A stretch of DNA of 64,000 nucleotides from Odontesthes bonariensis (GCF_027942865.1 NC_134507.1:32904447-32968446), one strand, 5' to 3'. Positions 45,614 through 58,832 are shown, counted from the first letter of the stretch. Notes: generated by a model not told the origin, from the letters alone. A program made the numbers and translations.

Positions 45614-45980
45614 CACAGTCCCCGTGACAAATATGTGTTACATAGGTGCTGGAACCATACGTTGCCCCTATTTTACCAGAGAGTTGGCTTGAGAGGCTGA
45701 TGTTGAGCCTGCACGTCGACTTCCCTGATGTGATTGTTCTCTGCAGCTGAAAATGGGACTCTCAGATAACTTAGTGTGTGTCTGTCAAGCTCCTCTGTTC
45801 TCTGTGTGTAGTTTGGTGTTCATGGTCATACAGAGAAACCAGGGAAGCTCAATCCCACGACGTGCTCATAAACTGCGTCTTTTCTAAAGATTATAGTTCC
45901 ATTTTAGAAGTCAGAATACAATGGCTCCCAGAAACTACCACCATGTACCGCTGGTTTTGTTATTTCACAAGAGTTGGGAA

Positions 45981-46168
45981 GAGTGCACCGTTCCCAGCGG
46001 CACTGCAGTACCGGGTCGATGCGTGGAGTGAACGGAGCAAGCCCCTTTTTCAACCCCTGTGCCTAAAAATCCATTTAATATGTAGTCCTCATATAGAGGA
46101 CGTATCAGATATTAAACTGATAAGAACAGATACTACACTTGATCTTAGCCAAAAGGCCGAGAAGCGAT
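45981..46168 (-). ncRNA. RNU2: U2 snRNA, copy R10
   Basis: Same as R1. Confidence 0.97.
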
Positions 46169-46466
46169 AACCCTCCACTGTTTCACGTCCGAGAGCCCTT
46201 CCTGGCACAATGCGCACTTGTGGCGGTGCTCTTTTGTTGCCTACAAAGCGTCACTTTGCACCTCCGCCCACCCGCTGCAGTGAGCACTCTTCAGCCGTTT
46301 CAGATGGTACAACTTTGCACTCCCGCCCGCTCCACTGAGCACCGTTCAAACAACAACAATTTAGCGCTCCAGGCTTTGAACATGGGCACGGTCTCAAGAA
46401 ATAAGGTGACTCTACTCCGAGAAGTCACTTGGCACAGCAAGAAGATTTCCTTTGCACAGACAGAAT

Positions 46467-46586
46467 GGGCTTCACCCGCAAAGGCAAAGCCTTCCAAAAA
46501 TAGAAACAACTCATTAATGCTGCTCTCCACGGAAGTCTTTAGTAAAAGGCGAAAGACTTGTACGTTATGAAGAGAAACCAGAGTAC
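46467..46586 (-). ncRNA. RNU5: U5 snRNA, copy R11
   Basis: Same as R2. Confidence 0.94.
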
Positions 46587-46890
46587 GAGTATTTGACACT
46601 GCGGGAGCAGTGCATCAGGCTAGTTGGCATAGCCACCTTCCCCACGGTGAGCTTTGCTTGGTTGAGACGCTGGCTCCTCGGCCGACCAGGTAGGAACAAT
46701 CGGGCCCTATTCAATGGTTGCTTTGTCTTTTACTCTGTGCAACAGACTAGGGGTCTTGAGGCTTTGTTCTGACCGCTCATTGGGTGTAGAGGTTTTTTTC
46801 AAGCAATTCTCCCAGTCGGCCCAATCCCAGAGCCATCTCAAAGTGGAGTTCACTTTCACTCTCTTTTCGCAGACTAAAAGCCAGAGTTTT

Positions 46891-46968
46891 ATCTCAGAAG
46901 CTAAGCAGAGTCGGGCCTGGTTAGTACTTGGATGGGGAGACCGCCTGGGAATACCAGGTGCTGTAAGC
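46891..46968 (+). pseudogene. psi-5S, copy R11
   Basis: Same as R2; adjacent spacer has T at 46718 (shared with R3) and a private C at 46743. Confidence 0.92.
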
Positions 46969-47199
46969 CTTTTGGCTTCTCCAGGCGCATGCAGTTTGAC
47001 TGCGTCAAATGCAAAGGCAGTCCCTGTTTGACTTTTTGGAACTGCTCCTTTGTCAGGACAAAGTTAAATGTATGAGGATCAAAGGCAACCATGACCTGGG
47101 ACACCTTAGCAGATCCAGGATCAGCAAGATGGATCACAGGGTGATCAACAGATGTTTCAACAAAAGACATGCAGAGAGAAGAGAAGACAAGAGAGAAAA

Positions 47200-47319
47200 A
47201 TGCTTACAGCACCTGGTATTCCCAAGCAGTCTCCCATCCAAGTACTAACCAGGCCCGACCCTGCTTGGCTTCCGAGTTCGGACGAGATCGGGCGTGTTCA
47301 GGGCGGTGTGGCCGTAAGC
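47200..47319 (-). rRNA. RN5S: 5S rRNA, copy R11
   Basis: Right-block form. Confidence 0.94.
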
Positions 47320-47686
47320 CACAGTCCCCGTGACAAATATGTGTTACATAGGTGCTGGAACCATACGTTGCCCCTATTTTACCAGAGAGTTGGCTTGAGA
47401 GGCTGATGTTGAGCCTGCACGTCGACTTCCCTGATGTGATTGTTCTCTGCAGCTGAAAATGGGACTCTCAGATAACTTAGTGTGTGTCTGTCAAGCTCCT
47501 CTGTTCTCTGTGTGTAGTTTGGTGTTCATGGTCATACAGAGAAACCAGGGAAGCTCAATCCCACGACGTGCTCATAAACTGCGTCTTTTCTAAAGATTAT
47601 AGTTCCATTTTAGAAGTCAGAATACAATGGCTCCCAGAAACTACCACCATGTACCGCTGGTTTTGTTATTTCACAAGAGTTGGGAA

Positions 47687-47874
47687 GAGTGCACCGTTCC
47701 CAGCGGCACTGCAGTACCGGGTCGATGCGTGGAGTGAACGGAGCAAGCCCCTTTTTCAACCCCTGTGCCTAAAAATCCATTTAATATGTAGTCCTCATAT
47801 AGAGGACGTATCAGATATTAAACTGATAAGAACAGATACTACACTTGATCTTAGCCAAAAGGCCGAGAAGCGAT
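47687..47874 (-). ncRNA. RNU2: U2 snRNA, copy R11
   Basis: Same as R1. Confidence 0.97.
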
Positions 47875-48172
47875 AACCCTCCACTGTTTCACGTCCGAGA
47901 GCCCTTCCTGGCACAATGCGCACTTGTGGCGGTGCTCTTTTGTTGCCTACAAAGCGTCACTTTGCACCTCCGCCCACCCGCTGCAGTGAGCACTCTTCAG
48001 CCGTTTCAGATGGTACAACTTTGCACTCCCGCCCGCTCCACTGAGCACCGTTCAAACAACAACAATTTAGCGCTCCAGGCTTTGAACATGGGCACGGTCT
48101 CAAGAAATAAGGTGACTCTACTCCGAGAAGTCACTTGGCACAGCAAGAAGATTTCCTTTGCACAGACAGAAT

Positions 48173-48292
48173 GGGCTTCACCCGCAAAGGCAAAGCCTTC
48201 CAAAAATAGAAACAACTCATTAATGCTGCTCTCCACGGAAGTCTTTAGTAAAAGGCGAAAGACTTGTACGTTATGAAGAGAAACCAGAGTAC
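48173..48292 (-). ncRNA. RNU5: U5 snRNA, copy R12
   Basis: Same as R2. Confidence 0.94.
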
Positions 48293-48596
48293 GAGTATTT
48301 GACACTGCGGGAGCAGTGCATCAGGCTAGTTGGCATAGCCACCTTCCCCACGGTGAGCTTTGCTTGGTTGAGACGCTGGCTCCTCGGCCGACCAGGTAGG
48401 AACAATCGGGCCCTATTCAATGGCTGCTTTGTCTTTTACTCTGTGCAAAAGACTAGGGGTCTTGAGGCTTTGTTCTGACCGCTCATTGGGTGTAGAGGTT
48501 TTTTTCAAGCAATTCTCCCAGTCGGCCCAATCCCAGAGCCATCTCAAAGTGGAGTTCACTTTCACTCTCTTTTCGCAGACTAAAAGCCAGAGTTTT

Positions 48597-48674
48597 ATCT
48601 CAGAAGCTAAGCAGAGTCGGGCCTGGTTAGTACTTGGATGGGGAGACCGCCTGGGAATACCAGGTGCTGTAAGC
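48597..48674 (+). pseudogene. psi-5S, copy R12
   Basis: Same as R2. Confidence 0.92.
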
Positions 48675-48905
48675 CTTTTGGCTTCTCCAGGCGCATGCAG
48701 TTTGACTGCGTCAAATGCAAAGGCAGTCCCTGTTTGACTTTTTGGAACTGCTCCTTTGTCAGGACAAAGTTAAATGTATGAGGATCAAAGGCAACCATGA
48801 CCTGGGACACCTTAGCAGATCCAGGATCAGCAAGATGGATCACAGGGTGATCAACAGATGTTTCAACAAAAGACATGCAGAGAGAAGAGAAGACAAGAGA
48901 GAAAA

Positions 48906-49025
48906 ATGCTTACAGCACCTGGTATTCCCAAGCAGTCTCCCATCCAAGTACTAACCAGGCCCGACCCTGCTTGGCTTCCGAGTTCGGACGAGATCGGGCG
49001 TGTTCAGGGCGGTGTGGCCGTAAGC
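48906..49025 (-). rRNA. RN5S: 5S rRNA, copy R12
   Basis: Right-block form. Confidence 0.94.
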
Positions 49026-49392
49026 CACAGTCCCCGTGACAAATATGTGTTACATAGGTGCTGGAACCATACGTTGCCCCTATTTTACCAGAGAGTTGGC
49101 TTGAGAGGCTGATGTTGAGCCTGCACGTCGACTTCCCTGATGTGATTGTTCTCTGCAGCTGAAAATGGGACTCTCAGATAACTTAGTGTGTGTCTGTCAA
49201 GCTCCTCTGTTCTCTGTGTGTAGTTTGGTGTTCATGGTCATACAGAGAAACCAGGGAAGCTCAATCCCACGACGTGCTCATAAACTGCGTCTTTTCTAAA
49301 GATTATAGTTCCATTTTAGAAGTCAGAATACAATGGCTCCCAGAAACTACCACCATGTACCGCTGGTTTTGTTATTTCACAAGAGTTGGGAA

Positions 49393-49580
49393 GAGTGCAC
49401 CGTTCCCAGCGGCACTGCAGTACCGGGTCGATGCGTGGAGTGAACGGAGCAAGCCCCTTTTTCAACCCCTGTGCCTAAAAATCCATTTAATATGTAGTCC
49501 TCATATAGAGGACGTATCAGATATTAAACTGATAAGAACAGATACTACACTTGATCTTAGCCAAAAGGCCGAGAAGCGAT
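49393..49580 (-). ncRNA. RNU2: U2 snRNA, copy R12
   Basis: Same as R1. Confidence 0.97.
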
Positions 49581-49878
49581 AACCCTCCACTGTTTCACGT
49601 CCGAGAGCCCTTCCTGGCACAATGCGCACTTGTGGCGGTGCTCTTTTGTTGCCTACAAAGCGTCACTTTGCACCTCCGCCCACCCGCTGCAGTGAGCACT
49701 CTTCAGCCGTTTCAGATGGTACAACTTTGCACTCCCGCCCGCTCCACTGAGCACCGTTCAAACAACAACAATTTAGCGCTCCAGGCTTTGAACATGGGCA
49801 CGGTCTCAAGAAATAAGGTGACTCTACTCCGAGAAGTCACTTGGCACAGCAAGAAGATTTCCTTTGCACAGACAGAAT

Positions 49879-49998
49879 GGGCTTCACCCGCAAAGGCAAA
49901 GCCTTCCAAAAATAGAAACAACTCATTAATGCTGCTCTCCACGGAAGTCTTTAGTAAAAGGCGAAAGACTTGTACGTTATGAAGAGAAACCAGAGTAC
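49879..49998 (-). ncRNA. RNU5: U5 snRNA, copy R13
   Basis: Same as R2. Confidence 0.94.
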
Positions 49999-50302
49999 GA
50001 GTATTTGACACTGCGGGAGCAGTGCATCAGGCTAGTTGGCATAGCCACCTTCCCCACGGTGAGCTTTGCTTGGTTGAGACGCTGGCTCCTCGGCCGACCA
50101 GGTAGGAACAATCGGGCCCTATTCAATGGCTGCTTTGTCTTTTACTCTGTGCAAAAGACTAGGGGTCTTGAGGCTTTGTTCTGACCGCTCATTGGGTGTA
50201 GAGGTTTTTTTCAAGCAATTCTCCCAGTCGGCCCAATCCCAGAGCCATCTCAAAGTGGAGTTCACTTTCACTCTCTTTTCGCAGACTAAAAGCCAGAGTT
50301 TT

Positions 50303-50380
50303 ATCTCAGAAGCTAAGCAGAGTCGGGCCTGGTTAGTACTTGGATGGGGAGACTGCCTGGGAATACCAGGTGCTGTAAGC
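50303..50380 (+). pseudogene. psi-5S variant, copy R13
   Basis: Carries T at 50354 in box C, as in R5. Confidence 0.92.
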
Positions 50381-50611
50381 CTTTTGGCTTCTCCAGGCGC
50401 ATGCAGTTTGACTGCGTCAAATGCAAAGGCAGTCCCTGTTTGACTTTTTGGAACTGCTCCTTTGTCAGGACAAAGTTAAATGTATGAGGATCAAAGGCAA
50501 CCATGACCTGGGACACCTTAGCAGATCCAGGATCAGCAAGATGGATCACAGGGTGATCAACAGATGTTTCAACAAAAGACATGCAGAGAGAAGAGAAGAC
50601 AAGAGAGAAAA

Positions 50612-50731
50612 ATGCTTACAGCACCTGGTATTCCCAAGCAGTCTCCCATCCAAGTACTAACCAGGCCCGACCCTGCTTGGCTTCCGAGTTCGGACGAGAT
50701 CGGGCGTGTTCAGGGCGGTGTGGCCGTAAGC
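50612..50731 (-). rRNA. RN5S: 5S rRNA, copy R13
   Basis: Right-block form. Confidence 0.94.
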
Positions 50732-51098
50732 CACAGTCCCCGTGACAAATATGTGTTACATAGGTGCTGGAACCATACGTTGCCCCTATTTTACCAGAGA
50801 GTTGGCTTGAGAGGCTGATGTTGAGCCTGCACGTCGACTTCCCTGATGTGATTGTTCTCTGCAGCTGAAAATGGGACTCTCAGATAACTTAGTGTGTGTC
50901 TGTCAAGCTCCTCTGTTCTCTGTGTGTAGTTTGGTGTTCATGGTCATACAGAGAAACCAGGGAAGCTCAATCCCACGACGTGCTCATAAACTGCGTCTTT
51001 TCTAAAGATTATAGTTCCATTTTAGAAGTCAGAATACAATGGCTCCCAGAAACTACCACCATGTACCGCTGGTTTTGTTATTTCACAAGAGTTGGGAA

Positions 51099-51286
51099 GA
51101 GTGCACCGTTCCCAGCGGCACTGCAGTACCGGGTCGATGCGTGGAGTGAACGGAGCAAGCCCCTTTTTCAACCCCTGTGCCTAAAAATCCATTTAATATG
51201 TAGTCCTCATATAGAGGACGTATCAGATATTAAACTGATAAGAACAGATACTACACTTGATCTTAGCCAAAAGGCCGAGAAGCGAT
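51099..51286 (-). ncRNA. RNU2: U2 snRNA, copy R13
   Basis: Same as R1. Confidence 0.97.
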
Positions 51287-51584
51287 AACCCTCCACTGTT
51301 TCACGTCCGAGAGCCCTTCCTGGCACAATGCGCACTTGTGGCGGTGCTCTTTTGTTGCCTACAAAGCGTCACTTTGCACCTCCGCCCACCCGCTGCAGTG
51401 AGCACTCTTCAGCCGTTTCAGATGGTACAACTTTGCACTCCCGCCCGCTCCACTGAGCACCGTTCAAACAACAACAATTTAGCGCTCCAGGCTTTGAACA
51501 TGGGCACGGTCTCAAGAAATAAGGTGACTCTACTCCGAGAAGTCACTTGGCACAGCAAGAAGATTTCCTTTGCACAGACAGAAT

Positions 51585-51704
51585 GGGCTTCACCCGCAAA
51601 GGCAAAGCCTTCCAAAAATAGAAACAACTCATTAATGCTGCTCTCCACGGAAGTCTTTAGTAAAAGGCGAAAGACTTGTACGTTATGAAGAGAAACCAGA
51701 GTAC
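51585..51704 (-). ncRNA. RNU5: U5 snRNA, copy R14
   Basis: Same as R2. Confidence 0.94.
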
Positions 51705-52008
51705 GAGTATTTGACACTGCGGGAGCAGTGCATCAGGCTAGTTGGCATAGCCACCTTCCCCACGGTGAGCTTTGCTTGGTTGAGACGCTGGCTCCTCGGC
51801 CGACCAGGTAGGAACAATCGGGCCCTATTCAATGGCTGCTTTGTCTTTTACTCTGTGCAAAAGACTAGGGGTCTTGAGGCTTTGTTCTGACCGCTCATTG
51901 GGTGTAGAGGTTTTTTTCAAGCAATTCTCCCAGTCGGCCCAATCCCAGAGCCATCTCAAAGTGGAGTTCACTTTCACTCTCTTTTCGCAGACTAAAAGCC
52001 AGAGTTTT

Positions 52009-52086
52009 ATCTCAGAAGCTAAGCAGAGTCGGGCCTGGTTAGTACTTGGATGGGGAGACCGCCTGGGAATACCAGGTGCTGTAAGC
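52009..52086 (+). pseudogene. psi-5S, copy R14
   Basis: Same as R2; spacer C at 52184, as in R6. Confidence 0.92.
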
Positions 52087-52317
52087 CTTTTGGCTTCTCC
52101 AGGCGCATGCAGTTTGACTGCGTCAAATGCAAAGGCAGTCCCTGTTTGACTTTTTGGAACTGCTCCTTTGTCAGGACAAAGTTCAATGTATGAGGATCAA
52201 AGGCAACCATGACCTGGGACACCTTAGCAGATCCAGGATCAGCAAGATGGATCACAGGGTGATCAACAGATGTTTCAACAAAAGACATGCAGAGAGAAGA
52301 GAAGACAAGAGAGAAAA

Positions 52318-52437
52318 ATGCTTACAGCACCTGGTATTCCCAAGCAGTCTCCCATCCAAGTACTAACCAGGCCCGACCCTGCTTGGCTTCCGAGTTCGGA
52401 CGAGATCGGGCGTGTTCAGGGCGGTGTGGCCGTAAGC
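52318..52437 (-). rRNA. RN5S: 5S rRNA, copy R14
   Basis: Right-block form. Confidence 0.94.
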
Positions 52438-52804
52438 CACAGTCCCCGTGACAAATATGTGTTACATAGGTGCTGGAACCATACGTTGCCCCTATTTTAC
52501 CAGAGAGTTGGCTTGAGAGGCTGATGTTGAGCCTGCACGTCGACTTCCCTGATGTGATTGTTCTCTGCAGCTGAAAATGGGACTCTCAGATAACTTAGTG
52601 TGTGTCTGTCAAGCTCCTCTGTTCTCTGTGTGTAGTTTGGTGTTCATGGTCATACAGAGAAACCAGGGAAGCTCAATCCCACGACGTGCTCATAAACTGC
52701 GTCTTTTCTAAAGATTATAGTTCCATTTTAGAAGTCAGAATACAATGGCTCCCAGAAACTACCACCATGTACCGCTGGTTTTGTTATTTCACAAGAGTTG
52801 GGAA

Positions 52805-52992
52805 GAGTGCACCGTTCCCAGCGGCACTGCAGTACCGGGTCGATGCGTGGAGTGAACGGAGCAAGCCCCTTTTTCAACCCCTGTGCCTAAAAATCCATTT
52901 AATATGTAGTCCTCATATAGAGGACGTATCAGATATTAAACTGATAAGAACAGATACTACACTTGATCTTAGCCAAAAGGCCGAGAAGCGAT
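52805..52992 (-). ncRNA. RNU2: U2 snRNA, copy R14
   Basis: Same as R1. Confidence 0.97.
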
Positions 52993-53290
52993 AACCCTCC
53001 ACTGTTTCACGTCCGAGAGCCCTTCCTGGCACAATGCGCACTTGTGGCGGTGCTCTTTTGTTGCCTACAAAGCGTCACTTTGCACCTCCGCCCACCCGCT
53101 GCAGTGAGCACTCTTCAGCCGTTTCAGATGGTACAACTTTGCACTCCCGCCCGCTCCACTGAGCACCGTTCAAACAACAACAATTTAGCGCTCCAGGCTT
53201 TGAACATGGGCACGGTCTCAAGAAATAAGGTGACTCTACTCCGAGAAGTCACTTGGCACAGCAAGAAGATTTCCTTTGCACAGACAGAAT

Positions 53291-53410
53291 GGGCTTCACC
53301 CGCAAAGGCAAAGCCTTCCAAAAATAGAAACAACTCATTAATGCTGCTCTCCACGGAAGTCTTTAGTAAAAGGCGAAAGACTTGTACGTTATGAAGAGAA
53401 ACCAGAGTAC
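53291..53410 (-). ncRNA. RNU5: U5 snRNA, copy R15
   Basis: Same as R2. Confidence 0.94.
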
Positions 53411-53714
53411 GAGTATTTGACACTGCGGGAGCAGTGCATCAGGCTAGTTGGCATAGCCACCTTCCCCACGGTGAGCTTTGCTTGGTTGAGACGCTGGCTC
53501 CTCGGCCGACCAGGTAGGAACAATCGGGCCCTATTCAATGGCTGCTTTGTCTTTTACTCTGTGCAAAAGACTAGGGGTCTTGAGGCTTTGTTCTGACCGC
53601 TCATTGGGTGTAGAGGTTTTTTTCAAGCAATTCTCCCAGTCGGCCCAATCCCAGAGCCATCTCAAAGTGGAGTTCACTTTCACTCTCTTTTCGCAGACTA
53701 AAAGCCAGAGTTTT

Positions 53715-53792
53715 ATCTCAGAAGCTAAGCAGAGTCGGGCCTGGTTAGTACTTGGATGGGGAGACCGCCTGGGAATACCAGGTGCTGTAAGC
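53715..53792 (+). pseudogene. psi-5S, copy R15
   Basis: Same as R2. Confidence 0.92.
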
Positions 53793-54023
53793 CTTTTGGC
53801 TTCTCCAGGCGCATGCAGTTTGACTGCGTCAAATGCAAAGGCAGTCCCTGTTTGACTTTTTGGAACTGCTCCTTTGTCAGGACAAAGTTAAATGTATGAG
53901 GATCAAAGGCAACCATGACCTGGGACACCTTAGCAGATCCAGGATCAGCAAGATGGATCACAGGGTGATCAACAGATGTTTCAACAAAAGACATGCAGAG
54001 AGAAGAGAAGACAAGAGAGAAAA

Positions 54024-54143
54024 ATGCTTACAGCACCTGGTATTCCCAAGCAGTCTCCCATCCAAGTACTAACCAGGCCCGACCCTGCTTGGCTTCCGAG
54101 TTCGGACGAGATCGGGCGTGTTCAGGGCGGTGTGGCCGTAAGC
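54024..54143 (-). rRNA. RN5S: 5S rRNA, copy R15
   Basis: Right-block form. Confidence 0.94.
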
Positions 54144-54510
54144 CACAGTCCCCGTGACAAATATGTGTTACATAGGTGCTGGAACCATACGTTGCCCCTA
54201 TTTTACCAGAGAGTTGGCTTGAGAGGCTGATGTTGAGCCTGCACGTCGACTTCCCTGATGTGATTGTTCTCTGCAGCTGAAAATGGGACTCTCAGATAAC
54301 TTAGTGTGTGTCTGTCAAGCTCCTCTGTTCTCTGTGTGTAGTTTGGTGTTCATGGTCATACAGAGAAACCAGGGAAGCTCAATCCCACGACGTGCTCATA
54401 AACTGCGTCTTTTCTAAAGATTATAGTTCCATTTTAGAAGTCAGAATACAATGGCTCCCAGAAACTACCACCATGTACCGCTGGTTTTGTTATTTCACAA
54501 GAGTTGGGAA

Positions 54511-54698
54511 GAGTGCACCGTTCCCAGCGGCACTGCAGTACCGGGTCGATGCGTGGAGTGAACGGAGCAAGCCCCTTTTTCAACCCCTGTGCCTAAAAAT
54601 CCATTTAATATGTAGTCCTCATATAGAGGACGTATCAGATATTAAACTGATAAGAACAGATACTACACTTGATCTTAGCCAAAAGGCCGAGAAGCGAT
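54511..54698 (-). ncRNA. RNU2: U2 snRNA, copy R15
   Basis: Same as R1. Confidence 0.97.
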
Positions 54699-54996
54699 AA
54701 CCCTCCACTGTTTCACGTCCGAGAGCCCTTCCTGGCACAATGCGCACTTGTGGCGGTGCTCTTTTGTTGCCTACAAAGCGTCACTTTGCACCTCCGCCCA
54801 CCCGCTGCAGTGAGCACTCTTCAGCCGTTTCAGATGGTACAACTTTGCACTCCCGCCCGCTCCACTGAGCACCGTTCAAACAACAACAATTTAGCGCTCC
54901 AGGCTTTGAACATGGGCACGGTCTCAAGAAATAAGGTGACTCTACTCCGAGAAGTCACTTGGCACAGCAAGAAGATTTCCTTTGCACAGACAGAAT

Positions 54997-55116
54997 GGGC
55001 TTCACCCGCAAAGGCAAAGCCTTCCAAAAATAGAAACAACTCATTAATGCTGCTCTCCACGGAAGTCTTTAGTAAAAGGCGAAAGACTTGTACGTTATGA
55101 AGAGAAACCAGAGTAC
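54997..55116 (-). ncRNA. RNU5: U5 snRNA, copy R16
   Basis: Same as R2. Confidence 0.94.
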
Positions 55117-55420
55117 GAGTATTTGACACTGCGGGAGCAGTGCATCAGGCTAGTTGGCATAGCCACCTTCCCCACGGTGAGCTTTGCTTGGTTGAGACGC
55201 TGGCTCCTCGGCCGACCAGGTAGGAACAATCGGGCCCTATTCAATGGCTGCTTTGTCTTTTACTCTGTGCAAAAGACTAGGGGTCTTGAGGCTTTGTTCT
55301 GACCGCTCATTGGGTGTAGAGGTTTTTTTCAAGCAATTCTCCCAGTCGGCCCAATCCCAGAGCCATCTCAAAGTGGAGTTCACTTTCACTCTCTTTTCGC
55401 AGACTAAAAGCCAGAGTTTT

Positions 55421-55498
55421 ATCTCAGAAGCTAAGCAGAGTCGGGCCTGGTTAGTACTTGGATGGGGAGACCGCCTGGGAATACCAGGTGCTGTAAGC
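55421..55498 (+). pseudogene. psi-5S, copy R16
   Basis: Same as R2. Confidence 0.92.
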
Positions 55499-55729
55499 CT
55501 TTTGGCTTCTCCAGGCGCATGCAGTTTGACTGCGTCAAATGCAAAGGCAGTCCCTGTTTGACTTTTTGGAACTGCTCCTTTGTCAGGACAAAGTTAAATG
55601 TATGAGGATCAAAGGCAACCATGACCTGGGACACCTTAGCAGATCCAGGATCAGCAAGATGGATCACAGGGTGATCAACAGATGTTTCAACAAAAGACAT
55701 GCAGAGAGAAGAGAAGACAAGAGAGAAAA

Positions 55730-55849
55730 ATGCTTACAGCACCTGGTATTCCCAAGCAGTCTCCCATCCAAGTACTAACCAGGCCCGACCCTGCTTGGCT
55801 TCCGAGTTCGGACGAGATCGGGCGTGTTCAGGGCGGTGTGGCCGTAAGC
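55730..55849 (-). rRNA. RN5S: 5S rRNA, copy R16
   Basis: Right-block form. Confidence 0.94.
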
Positions 55850-56216
55850 CACAGTCCCCGTGACAAATATGTGTTACATAGGTGCTGGAACCATACGTTG
55901 CCCCTATTTTACCAGAGAGTTGGCTTGAGAGGCTGATGTTGAGCCTGCACGTCGACTTCCCTGATGTGATTGTTCTCTGCAGCTGAAAATGGGACTCTCA
56001 GATAACTTAGTGTGTGTCTGTCAAGCTCCTCTGTTCTCTGTGTGTAGTTTGGTGTTCATGGTCATACAGAGAAACCAGGGAAGCTCAATCCCACGACGTG
56101 CTCATAAACTGCGTCTTTTCTAAAGATTATAGTTCCATTTTAGAAGTCAGAATACAATGGCTCCCAGAAACTACCACCATGTACCGCTGGTTTTGTTATT
56201 TCACAAGAGTTGGGAA

Positions 56217-56404
56217 GAGTGCACCGTTCCCAGCGGCACTGCAGTACCGGGTCGATGCGTGGAGTGAACGGAGCAAGCCCCTTTTTCAACCCCTGTGCCT
56301 AAAAATCCATTTAATATGTAGTCCTCATATAGAGGACGTATCAGATATTAAACTGATAAGAACAGATACTACACTTGATCTTAGCCAAAAGGCCGAGAAG
56401 CGAT
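56217..56404 (-). ncRNA. RNU2: U2 snRNA, copy R16
   Basis: Same as R1. Confidence 0.97.
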
Positions 56405-56702
56405 AACCCTCCACTGTTTCACGTCCGAGAGCCCTTCCTGGCACAATGCGCACTTGTGGCGGTGCTCTTTTGTTGCCTACAAAGCGTCACTTTGCACCTC
56501 CGCCCACCCGCTGCAGTGAGCACTCTTCAGCCGTTTCAGATGGTACAACTTTGCACTCCCGCCCGCTCCACTGAGCACCGTTCAAACAACAACAATTTAG
56601 CGCTCCAGGCTTTGAACATGGGCACGGTCTCAAGAAATAAGGTGACTCTACTCCGAGAAGTCACTTGGCACAGCAAGAAGATTTCCTTTGCACAGACAGA
56701 AT

Positions 56703-56822
56703 GGGCTTCACCCGCAAAGGCAAAGCCTTCCAAAAATAGAAACAACTCATTAATGCTGCTCTCCACGGAAGTCTTTAGTAAAAGGCGAAAGACTTGTACG
56801 TTATGAAGAGAAACCAGAGTAC
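56703..56822 (-). ncRNA. RNU5: U5 snRNA, copy R17
   Basis: Same as R2. Confidence 0.94.
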
Positions 56823-57126
56823 GAGTATTTGACACTGCGGGAGCAGTGCATCAGGCTAGTTGGCATAGCCACCTTCCCCACGGTGAGCTTTGCTTGGTTG
56901 AGACGCTGGCTCCTCGGCCGACCAGGTAGGAACAATCGGGCCCTATTCAATGGCTGCTTTGTCTTTTACTCTGTGCAAAAGACTAGGGGTCTTGAGGCTT
57001 TGTTCTGACCGCTCATTGGGTGTAGAGGTTTTTTTCAAGCAATTCTCCCAGTCGGCCCAATCCCAGAGCCATCTCAAAGTGGAGTTCACTTTCACTCTCT
57101 TTTCGCAGACTAAAAGCCAGAGTTTT

Positions 57127-57204
57127 ATCTCAGAAGCTAAGCAGAGTCGGGCCTGGTTAGTACTTGGATGGGGAGACCGCCTGGGAATACCAGGTGCTGT
57201 AAGC
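57127..57204 (+). pseudogene. psi-5S, copy R17
   Basis: Same as R2. Confidence 0.92.
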
Positions 57205-57435
57205 CTTTTGGCTTCTCCAGGCGCATGCAGTTTGACTGCGTCAAATGCAAAGGCAGTCCCTGTTTGACTTTTTGGAACTGCTCCTTTGTCAGGACAAAGT
57301 TAAATGTATGAGGATCAAAGGCAACCATGACCTGGGACACCTTAGCAGATCCAGGATCAGCAAGATGGATCACAGGGTGATCAACAGATGTTTCAACAAA
57401 AGACATGCAGAGAGAAGAGAAGACAAGAGAGAAAA

Positions 57436-57555
57436 ATGCTTACAGCACCTGGTATTCCCAAGCAGTCTCCCATCCAAGTACTAACCAGGCCCGACCCTGC
57501 TTGGCTTCCGAGTTCGGACGAGATCGGGCGTGTTCAGGGCGGTGTGGCCGTAAGC
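57436..57555 (-). rRNA. RN5S: 5S rRNA, copy R17
   Basis: Right-block form. Confidence 0.94.
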
Positions 57556-57922
57556 CACAGTCCCCGTGACAAATATGTGTTACATAGGTGCTGGAACCAT
57601 ACGTTGCCCCTATTTTACCAGAGAGTTGGCTTGAGAGGCTGATGTTGAGCCTGCACGTCGACTTCCCTGATGTGATTGTTCTCTGCAGCTGAAAATGGGA
57701 CTCTCAGATAACTTAGTGTGTGTCTGTCAAGCTCCTCTGTTCTCTGTGTGTAGTTTGGTGTTCATGGTCATACAGAGAAACCAGGGAAGCTCAATCCCAC
57801 GACGTGCTCATAAACTGCGTCTTTTCTAAAGATTATAGTTCCATTTTAGAAGTCAGAATACAATGGCTCCCAGAAACTACCACCATGTACCGCTGGTTTT
57901 GTTATTTCACAAGAGTTGGGAA

Positions 57923-58110
57923 GAGTGCACCGTTCCCAGCGGCACTGCAGTACCGGGTCGATGCGTGGAGTGAACGGAGCAAGCCCCTTTTTCAACCCCT
58001 GTGCCTAAAAATCCATTTAATATGTAGTCCTCATATAGAGGACGTATCAGATATTAAACTGATAAGAACAGATACTACACTTGATCTTAGCCAAAAGGCC
58101 GAGAAGCGAT
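57923..58110 (-). ncRNA. RNU2: U2 snRNA, copy R17
   Basis: Same as R1. Confidence 0.97.
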
Positions 58111-58408
58111 AACCCTCCACTGTTTCACGTCCGAGAGCCCTTCCTGGCACAATGCGCACTTGTGGCGGTGCTCTTTTGTTGCCTACAAAGCGTCACTTTG
58201 CACCTCCGCCCACCCGCTGCAGTGAGCACTCTTCAGCCGTTTCAGATGGTACAACTTTGCACTCCCGCCCGCTCCACTGAGCACCGTTCAAACAACAACA
58301 ATTTAGCGCTCCAGGCTTTGAACATGGGCACGGTCTCAAGAAATAAGGTGACTCTACTCCGAGAAGTCACTTGGCACAGCAAGAAGATTTCCTTTGCACA
58401 GACAGAAT

Positions 58409-58528
58409 GGGCTTCACCCGCAAAGGCAAAGCCTTCCAAAAATAGAAACAACTCATTAATGCTGCTCTCCACGGAAGTCTTTAGTAAAAGGCGAAAGACT
58501 TGTACGTTATGAAGAGAAACCAGAGTAC
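58409..58528 (-). ncRNA. RNU5: U5 snRNA, copy R18
   Basis: Same as R2. Confidence 0.94.
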
Positions 58529-58832
58529 GAGTATTTGACACTGCGGGAGCAGTGCATCAGGCTAGTTGGCATAGCCACCTTCCCCACGGTGAGCTTTGCT
58601 TGGTTGAGACGCTGGCTCCTCGGCCGACCAGGTAGGAACAATCGGGCCCTATTCAATGGCTGCTTTGTCTTTTACTCTGTGCAAAAGACTAGGGGTCTTG
58701 AGGCTTTGTTCTGACCGCTCATTGGGTGTAGAGGTTTTTTTCAAGCAATTCTCCCAGTCGGCCCAATCCCAGAGCCATCTCAAAGTGGAGTTCACTTTCA
58801 CTCTCTTTTCGCAGACTAAAAGCCAGAGTTTT